A stretch of 64,000 nt of DNA, taken from contig NZ_LXEY01000019.1 of NCBI RefSeq assembly GCF_001657475.1, positions 1 to 64,000 on the forward strand, written 5' to 3'. Positions 58,563-64,000 of this stretch are shown here, piece after piece. The notes under the pieces are model-generated. The model was not told the origin of the DNA, did no database searches, and was given only the letters and a program-made list of their open reading frames with translations. How positions within the stretch are numbered: the first letter of the stretch is position 1; each line of letters opens with the position of its first letter. The stretch comes from Enteractinococcus helveticum. Its GTDB lineage: Bacteria > Actinomycetota > Actinomycetes > Actinomycetales > Micrococcaceae. Made by a program: the position numbers and the translations under genes.

Positions 58563-59162
58563 ATGGACGATATCGCAGACGCTTACGGATCGCCCAGCAT
58601 GCCGGTCGAGGACATCCTGGGCACAACGGTCTCCCCGGATGACCCCGACCGATTGATCATCGAACCGTGGGCGAAAACCGTGCACGGCTCGATCCTGGAT
58701 GTGGGTGCCGGGACCGGGCGCTGGACCGGACACCTGACACAACTGGGCTACGACGTGACCGGCCTGGAACCAGCCGAACGCCTAGTCACCCTGGCCCGCC
58801 AGACACACCCCGCAGCGCGCTTTTGGGTCGGCTCGATTGCTGACCTGACCGGCACCTCACAACGCTGGGCAGGCATACTGGCCTGGTATTCGGTCATCCA
58901 CATGGGCCCCGAAGAACTCCAGTCGTCTGTGGCGACCCTACGCAACGCCCTGACAGATGACGGCACGCTGCTGTTGTCCTTCTTTACCGGGGCGCGACTG
59001 GAGCCCTTTGACCACCCGGTGGCAACCGCCTACCGCTGGCCGCTTGCTGATATAACCCAAGCCCTGGCGGCAGCCGGTTTAGACGTCATCGCCCAACACC
59101 CAAGCCTTATAAGCCCGCATGCCTACGTCATCGCCCAAGCAAGCTCGTCTATTGTCGGCTGA
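58563..59162 (+). CDS. Class I SAM-dependent methyltransferase
   Basis: A 199-residue protein: SILDVGAGTGRWTGHLTQLG is motif I, GLEPAERLVTLARQTHP motif for the ribose-binding acid, WAGILAWYSVIHMGPEEL motif II region and LLLSFFTGARLEPFDHP motif III. ATG 58563 has GAGAGGTGGG upstream; a TTG six bases earlier is in frame. Substrate unknown. A fragment of a second copy is at 54190-54440. Confidence 0.8.
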   Translation: MDDIADAYGSPSMPVEDILGTTVSPDDPDRLIIEPWAKTVHGSILDVGAGTGRWTGHLTQLGYDVTGLEPAERLVTLARQTHPAARFWVGSIADLTGTSQRWAGILAWYSVIHMGPEELQSSVATLRNALTDDGTLLLSFFTGARLEPFDHPVATAYRWPLADITQALAAAGLDVIAQHPSLISPHAYVIAQASSSIVG

Positions 59163-59228
59163 CTGGGGGATTGCTACGCTGCGTTAACAGGGCCTGACGA
59201 CCCAAACGAGCCCCGGAAGGATCCCGTT

Positions 59229-60752
59229 GTGGAAGCTGATTTTCCGTTCTGGCTACGCACCACACACCTACTGAATTTTGTTCTGCTGGGCATACTCATC
59301 CGCAGCGGATGGGAAATCTTAGCCTCGCTGCCCAGACTATGGTGGCGAAACGACTGCAAGCCCGGCACCGAATGGTTACGCTTCACCCGCCGCAAACTTC
59401 CGCAAGAAGAGGGCGTCTACACCTCGTTAATGGATGAACGCTCCATGTCGCCGCTGCTGGCACTGCCTGGTAAAGAAAATATTGGCCTGGGCCGGCACTG
59501 GCACGGCCTGGGTGTCATCTTCTGGGTGCTCAACGGCCTGGTCTATGTGATCATGCTGTTTGCCACCGGGCTGTGGAACCGGATTATTCCAACGTCGTGG
59601 GACGTGTTCCCACAGGCCTGGGAATCCATGAAAATTTACGCCGGCTTCGGCGTGCCCTCACTAGAGCATTTCCAACCCTACGATGCCCTACAGATGCTGA
59701 CCTACACAGGTGTGGTGTTTATCCTGGCACCCTTGATGATTGCCACCGGATTGGCCATGGCACCGGCCATCCGGGCGAGGTATGGCTGGTATGTGAAACT
59801 CTTTGGCGGGCCCCAGGGTGCACGCTCGATACATTTCATCTGCCACGCAGCCTTCGTAGTCTTCATGGTGATGCATGTGGGCCTGGTGTTTTTAGTGCAC
59901 CCGGAATACAACCTGCCGCGCATGATGCTGGGCGTGGAAGCCAACGAGCCGGAATATCATGCTCAAGCATTCACCGTGGCATTGGGCACGATCGTCGTCG
60001 TCATTGGGTTACTGATTGGGCTGAGCTACTGGAGTTTGGCGAACCGCCCGCGCACACAACGTTTCCTGGTCGCCGTCACCGAACCGGCTCGTAAAATCTT
60101 TTTGAACCGGATGCGCCCGCGCCTGGCAACACGTAATGGGCTAACCGAGAAAGACATCTCGGAATTCCACTGGACCAACGGGCTGCCACCCACCGAAGAT
60201 GAATCACCCGAATGGCTGGCACACCGGGAAAACACCTGGGCCGATTGGCGTTTAGAGATTGGCGGAGAACTGGACGACAAAACCCTCCACCTGAGCCTGC
60301 AAGACCTCAAAGCCATGCCAAAACACGAATACATTGCCACGCATTCGTGTATGCAAGGTTGGACGGCGACGTCGAAATGGGCCGGTGTACGACTTCAAGA
60401 TGTATTGGAGCTGTTAGGTCCGCGACCGGATAACGCGAAGTATGTGATGATCGAATCGCACGGCCTGGCACAGGTGATGTACGACAACCGGCCGCGTGAA
60501 CCGTTCTACGCCGTCATACCGTTGGCCGATATCTACGAAGAGGGCACGATTCTGGCCTATGAACGCAACGGCGAGCCCCTAGAAGACCATCTGGGCGCAC
60601 CCCTTCGGTTACGGGTGGAATCCAACCACGGGTACAAGATGGTGAAATGGGTCCGCAAAATCCAGTGGGTTGAAGACTATGCACATATTGGCGACGGACG
60701 CGGTGGAACCCGCGAAGATTCAGCCATGCAAGCCTTCAACGGACGGATCTAA
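59229..60752 (+). CDS. Cytochrome b561-like membrane domain fused to a molybdopterin (sulfite-oxidase-type) domain
   Basis: A 507-residue protein, GTG 59229 with GGAAGG upstream. The first about 270 residues hold four to five helices with paired histidines (RTTHLLNFVL, GRHWHGLGVI, SIHFICHAAFVVFMVMHVGL) that would bind b-type heme. From about residue 310 the oxidoreductase fold runs: YIATHSCMQGWTATSKWAGV contains the Moco-ligand Cys, then EPFYAVIPLADIYEEGTILA, LRLRVESNHGYKMVKWVRKI. This is a membrane heme partner joined to a YedY/SUOX domain. Likely substrates are sulfoxides, methionine sulfoxide or nitrogen oxides, not settled by sequence. Confidence 0.8.
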   Translation: MEADFPFWLRTTHLLNFVLLGILIRSGWEILASLPRLWWRNDCKPGTEWLRFTRRKLPQEEGVYTSLMDERSMSPLLALPGKENIGLGRHWHGLGVIFWVLNGLVYVIMLFATGLWNRIIPTSWDVFPQAWESMKIYAGFGVPSLEHFQPYDALQMLTYTGVVFILAPLMIATGLAMAPAIRARYGWYVKLFGGPQGARSIHFICHAAFVVFMVMHVGLVFLVHPEYNLPRMMLGVEANEPEYHAQAFTVALGTIVVVIGLLIGLSYWSLANRPRTQRFLVAVTEPARKIFLNRMRPRLATRNGLTEKDISEFHWTNGLPPTEDESPEWLAHRENTWADWRLEIGGELDDKTLHLSLQDLKAMPKHEYIATHSCMQGWTATSKWAGVRLQDVLELLGPRPDNAKYVMIESHGLAQVMYDNRPREPFYAVIPLADIYEEGTILAYERNGEPLEDHLGAPLRLRVESNHGYKMVKWVRKIQWVEDYAHIGDGRGGTREDSAMQAFNGRI

Positions 60753-60766
60753 CACCGGGAGAATCA

Positions 60767-60991
60767 ATGATTGCCAGCACCATCTATGTCCTTGAAGGCA
60801 CCTTATCGAATGAGGCAACTCGAATCATCAAAGGTCAGGTGTATCAGGTACCACGGGTTGGCGGTATCTCGTTCGAGGTGGAAGAGGGCAAAGACACTCG
60901 GATGATCCTTAAACACAAGACCACCGAACCGATCGACCGGGCCGACCTGGAAGCTGCGATTGCCAAAGCCGGGGATTACCGGCTGCTCTAG
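60767..60991 (+). CDS. Small protein, HMA-like without cysteines
   Basis: A 74-residue protein from ATG 60767, 14 bases after the molybdo-gene stop, with GGGAGAATC upstream. The end PIDRADLEAAIAKAGDYRLL is like the last helix and strand of HMA domains, but no CxxC is present. It may be a protein partner of the molybdo-enzyme; no function can be given. Confidence 0.5.
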   Translation: MIASTIYVLEGTLSNEATRIIKGQVYQVPRVGGISFEVEEGKDTRMILKHKTTEPIDRADLEAAIAKAGDYRLL

Positions 60992-61260
60992 TTCTGGCAG
61001 CATCAAGCACCTGAACACATGACTTGGGGAGTCTATGCCGGCAAGGCCCCCGGAGTTACCGGCGGCGGTGCACTCTTCTAAGCCACTGGTTATATCCAAC
61101 CCTGGCAGATAGGGGTGGCGACGGCAGCGTCATGATGGGACAGTCAGAACCAACTCGAAAGCGCCCTCAGCGCCGAATAGATAGAAATGGAACATCGTGC
61201 CACGTGTTAACAGGGTAAGGTTGAGCGGTTTCACTAGGATTTATCAGAATGTGAGACACT
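60992..61260. other. Intergenic region
   Basis: About 270 bases; no gene supported. A frame through 61024-61218 lacks a ribosome site and family likeness. Confidence 0.3.
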
Positions 61261-61908
61261 GTGAGCCATCTGTCGAAGCTATTTTGGGCACTGGTCATGT
61301 GGATCGTGGCTGGGATAGTCATCACATTGCTCCACGAAACACCGGCCTGGAGCATGAAGATCTTTCTTTGGGTTGTCACTGACGAGCTGACGCCGACCGG
61401 GGTCTTGGCGTCCACAATCATCATGTTGGTCCTGATAATCCTCTATGTGGGCGTCATGGTGCGCGCTTGGATACTCAAAAATCGCTTCCACTTGGGACAG
61501 TTGGTCGTCGGCGGTACCTTCGCAGTGGTGATGTACATGATGAACCTGTTGCTGAAGAACAGGTACGAACGAATCAGGCCTTGCCACCACATAGAAGTGG
61601 CAACTGAGTGTCCGCTGATCGGTAATTTCTCGTACCCTTCGAATCACACGGTGATCGCTTTTGGTTTGGCAGCGGGGCTGGCCTTCGCGGTGCCGAGGCT
61701 AGCGTATCTGGTCTACCCGCTGGCCATGGTTGAAGGGATTGCTCGTGTCATTGCGGGACATCACTATCCTCATGACGTCCTTGCTGGAGCCGCGCTGGGC
61801 ATGTTCGGTGTGCTGGGTGCTTTGATGGCAACCCAGTTTGTAGTGTTAGCTGTTGTTGGTGACAAGGACTCTCGCCGACTGACTTCCGATGCTGATTTCC
61901 GTCAATGA
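61261..61908 (+). CDS. PAP2-family membrane phosphatase
   Basis: A 215-residue protein with six helices and the three PAP2 motifs: KNRYERIRP (KxxxxxxRP), YPSNHTVI (PSxH) and ARVIAGHHYPHDV (SRxxxxxHxxxD with Ala for Ser). It removes phosphate from lipid or isoprenoid pyrophosphate substrates at the outer face. GTG 61261 starts; no clear ribosome site. An ordinary chromosomal gene by appearance. Confidence 0.85.
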   Translation: MSHLSKLFWALVMWIVAGIVITLLHETPAWSMKIFLWVVTDELTPTGVLASTIIMLVLIILYVGVMVRAWILKNRFHLGQLVVGGTFAVVMYMMNLLLKNRYERIRPCHHIEVATECPLIGNFSYPSNHTVIAFGLAAGLAFAVPRLAYLVYPLAMVEGIARVIAGHHYPHDVLAGAALGMFGVLGALMATQFVVLAVVGDKDSRRLTSDADFRQ

Positions 61909-62134
61909 GGCTAAAACCTCAAAATGGAACCTCGCGGTAGGTAAAAATGATTCAGCGAGCTGGTAGCGAAGCAAGTCAGAGGCGTGTCGCTAGAGAATCA
62001 TGGCCGCACGGGACGGCCTGAATTTCTCCTAAGCTAGGTCAGCCTGTGGGTGCTTTGCGCCAGGATCACGGTGACAGCAACTGTTCTCGATGTTTTATGG
62101 AAAGTGTCCACCCGAACTCTGCAGCAGACAGCGA
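61909..62134. other. Intergenic region between convergent genes
   Basis: No RNA, repeat or gene recognised. Confidence 0.3.
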
Positions 62135-63502
62135 TTAGATTTGCAAAATTGCGCGGGCAATCACAAAGTAAATGATGAGGCCCGTTGCATCCACGAATGT
62201 CGAGATAAAAGGGTTGGAAAACACAGCGGGGTCGACTCTAATTGCGCTAGCAATCGTGGGCATGACACCACCGACACAGGCAGCTACGGTGCAGATCGCC
62301 AACAGCGTGAGCCCAATGACCACACCGACATTTAGCGCGAAGAAAGCCCACGCAATCAAAAACCCGAGTGCTCCCAACGCGACCCCCAGCATGAACCCGG
62401 TGCGTAATTCGCGGGTGAATACTCGGAGAATATCGCGAGGCTGAATATCATCCAAGGCCAGCGCACGAGTCACTGTGGTGGCCGCCTGGTTGCCAGTATT
62501 GCCGCCAATGCCAATGAGCAACGGCACAAATAATGCCAACACGCTGACTGCCTCGAGCGTTTCTTCAAATACTGCCATGACTTGCACGGTCAGGGTGGCA
62601 CCGATAGCCAAGACCAAAAGCCAGGTAAAACGGCTACGGACAAGGCGCGAGACCGGCGTGGAAAGATACGGTCGACGTAGTGGTTCAACACCACCTTGGC
62701 GGGACACATCTTCGGATTCTTCAAACTCGAGAATCCGTACGGCATCGTCGAGGGTGAAAATCCCAACCAGGCGTTCCTCATGGTCCACAATTGATACTGC
62801 AAACTGCCCACGCCGTGCGGTGCGTCGGGCCACCACCTCTTCGTCTTCGGAAACCTCTGCTGTCATGGTTGGCTCCATTAAGGTTTCCACGAGTTGGGCG
62901 TCGTCGGCGCCCAAAAGTTGTCGCAAACTCACGGCGCCCACAACTCGTCGACCCGAATCGATCACGGGCAGATAGTAGACATTTTCTACGGTGTCTAAAC
63001 GTCGTTGAACTCGATCGAGTCCTTCAGCCGCGGTGTGCCAGGGTCGCAATGTCACAAACTGTGGACTCATCCGGCGGCCAATAGAATCTGCCGGATAGCC
63101 CAATAAAGTAGATGTTTCTTCGCGTTCGTCGTCATCAAGGCCGCGCAACAAACGGGACGCTACCGTAGCGGGAAGTTCGTCGAGCAACCAGACGCGATCG
63201 TCCGGAGCGAGCTGGTTAAAAAGGTCCGTGGTGTCGTGTTCTTGAAGGGCATGCACCAGGTCACTTTGTAAAACTGGTGAAAGTCCTTCGAAAACACGCA
63301 GCGCCAGGTCCTTATCCAACAACCGGTAGACGATAGCTCTGCGCTGGTGGCTGAGCCGTTCAAATATTTTGAGAAGTTGGGCCGGTTTCAGCAGGTTGAT
63401 CTGCCGGGCGACCGTCGTGAGATGCTCTTTGTGGAGGGCGTCCGTGATCGAGCTGATGAGCTCTTGGATGTCTTGGGATTGGGTAGTAGCCACAACAATC
63501 AC
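62135..63502 (-). CDS. mgtE: MgtE magnesium transporter
   Basis: A 455-residue protein with the MgtE layout: N-terminal superhelical domain (KIFERLSHQRRAIVYRLL, VHALQEHDTTDLFNQL, ELPATVASRLLRGLDDDERE), two CBS domains (FVTLRPWHTAAEGLDRVQRR, AVSIVDHEERLVGIFTLDDA), then five helices with the filter region PLLIGIGGNTGNQAATT. It takes up Mg and is gated by intracellular Mg through the N-domains. GTG 63502 is the start. I found no M-box riboswitch upstream. Confidence 0.9.
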   Translation of the reverse strand: MIVVATTQSQDIQELISSITDALHKEHLTTVARQINLLKPAQLLKIFERLSHQRRAIVYRLLDKDLALRVFEGLSPVLQSDLVHALQEHDTTDLFNQLAPDDRVWLLDELPATVASRLLRGLDDDEREETSTLLGYPADSIGRRMSPQFVTLRPWHTAAEGLDRVQRRLDTVENVYYLPVIDSGRRVVGAVSLRQLLGADDAQLVETLMEPTMTAEVSEDEEVVARRTARRGQFAVSIVDHEERLVGIFTLDDAVRILEFEESEDVSRQGGVEPLRRPYLSTPVSRLVRSRFTWLLVLAIGATLTVQVMAVFEETLEAVSVLALFVPLLIGIGGNTGNQAATTVTRALALDDIQPRDILRVFTRELRTGFMLGVALGALGFLIAWAFFALNVGVVIGLTLLAICTVAACVGGVMPTIASAIRVDPAVFSNPFISTFVDATGLIIYFVIARAILQI

Positions 63503-63876
63503 TTTCGTTAATGCGTCGCGGGAAGGTTTTCCGAAATATGGATTGCTGGAGCACTACACATGGGTGGCGGTCTCAACGGACCTCAACCTGATTACTCACG
63601 TGACGCGACAACTAGGTGAGCAAAATGGGTGGCGTCCAGCACGGTACTAGAACATAAACTGTCGTCCATCGTGAAGGACACCTCCCTTGACAGCTTGATC
63701 CCGACGCTTGGCACCGCGCGCTCGGGAGAGACATGTTGGCGCTTCTTCACCATAACATCGTAAATATTGCTGTCGAATCTGACCTTGAGGTTCGTGACGC
63801 TTTATGGCCGCCCCACATGAAGCCGTGACCCAGGCCATTTAGGGTGGAACCCAATTGCTGAATCGAAGGAGCTTTC
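63503..63876. other. Divergent promoter region
   Basis: About 370 bases between divergent mgtE and the methyltransferase gene. No gene supported. An M-box and other riboswitch patterns were looked for and not found. Confidence 0.35.
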
Positions 63877-64000
63877 TTGCCGTATAAAGAATCCGAACGC
63901 GTGGCCCAGGCCGCCTACGACAGTCAAGACGCCGGTGCGTTCTACTCTCAAATTTGGGGTGGCGACGATATCCACCTGGGCATGTATGCATCACCGGATG
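63877..64000 (+). CDS. Sarcosine/dimethylglycine N-methyltransferase-like, 5' part
   Basis: Begins at TTG 63877 with AAGGAG five bases upstream and runs off the window after 41 codons. The residues AAYDSQDAGAFYSQIWGGDD then IHLGMYASPD match the opening of sarcosine/dimethylglycine methyltransferases (YYDS.DAD.FY..IWGGEDIH.G.Y), which finish glycine betaine synthesis with SAM. This suggests osmoprotectant production; catalytic and SAM motifs lie outside the window. Confidence 0.6.
   Translation, partial: MPYKESERVAQAAYDSQDAGAFYSQIWGGDDIHLGMYASPD

Noticed and set aside
63503-63876. M-box magnesium riboswitch before mgtE
   Set aside because: No stretch resembles the conserved stems.
1-64000. 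tRNA or rRNA genes
   Set aside because: No cloverleaf with a GGTTCGAATCC-type arm or rRNA sequence was recognised by eye; a covariance search would be needed to exclude them.

Overview
The window reads as a moderately high-GC actinobacterial chromosome. Family resemblances (CmtR-type ArsR repressors, CsoR, CueP, MgtE, a CopD-CtaG fusion, System II cytochrome c assembly) suggest a Micrococcaceae-like organism. The last gene looks like the start of a sarcosine/dimethylglycine N-methyltransferase (glycine betaine synthesis), which hints at salt tolerance. No genus is claimed.

Layout. (1) 1-3.8 kb: metal-efflux genes (cadD 3' end, EamA exporter, CDF) and a graveyard (usp, ackA, a frameshifted serine resolvase beside a res-like site). 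(2) 3.9-5.3 kb: umuC A, broken after ...VGIAKT; then two small genes and a zeta-type toxin with an HTH antitoxin. (3) 7.6-34.9 kb: a metal and thiol-redox accessory block: Cd/Zn-type P-ATPase with CmtR, CadD, VKOR and DsbA, TlpA and CcdA, ArsR with CDF, CopC and CopD-CtaG, CDF, DyP peroxidase, CcsB and ResB, CueP, LysM-NlpC/P60 endopeptidase, CopB and CsoR, a RIC-like mini-protein, RpiB-like isomerase and a ZIP transporter. (4) 35.3-38.7 kb: a three-gene recombination module (active-looking tyrosine recombinase, XRE-like protein, large zinc-ribbon protein with a degenerate recombinase domain) abutting the 3' half of a second umuC (38.86-39.7 kb). The natural reading is that umuC is the attachment gene of a Tn554-like integrative island whose int-proximal end is near 38.86 kb; its other end may be near 4.32 kb. 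(5) 39.7-52.6 kb: more ordinary chromosome: isochorismatase-like hydrolase and GlxA regulator, USP, amidohydrolase, a second ArsR-CDF pair, YceI, a GntR/ABC unit and a polar amino-acid ABC importer. (6) 52.6-61 kb: a partly duplicated, partly decayed stress/metal module (cupin, HMA protein, CPG-type P-ATPase, quinone oxidoreductase, methyltransferase, RIC-like mini-protein), then a cytochrome b-molybdopterin oxidoreductase fusion. (7) 61.2-64 kb: PAP2 phosphatase, MgtE, and the N-methyltransferase start.

Two ideas tie the window together. First, the resistance genes form coupled units: sensor with pump (CmtR/CadA-like, CsoR/CopB, ArsR/CDF), and extracytoplasmic copper and thiol handling (CopC, CopD, CueP, DsbA-VKOR, TlpA-CcdA, ResB-CcsB). 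Second, five promoters in two distant places share a CTTGACnnnnrtCAAG box resembling CRP/FNR-family operators; they precede the RIC-like mini-genes, the isomerase/ZIP genes, the cupin/HMA genes and the HMA/P-ATPase operon, suggesting one redox or nitric-oxide-responsive regulon that spans island and chromosome.

Many genes exist as an intact and a decayed copy (umuC, cmtR, ccdA, the cupin, the P-ATPase, the methyltransferase), so the region appears shaped by repeated acquisition and deletion. All calls are from reading the sequence; no database search was made.
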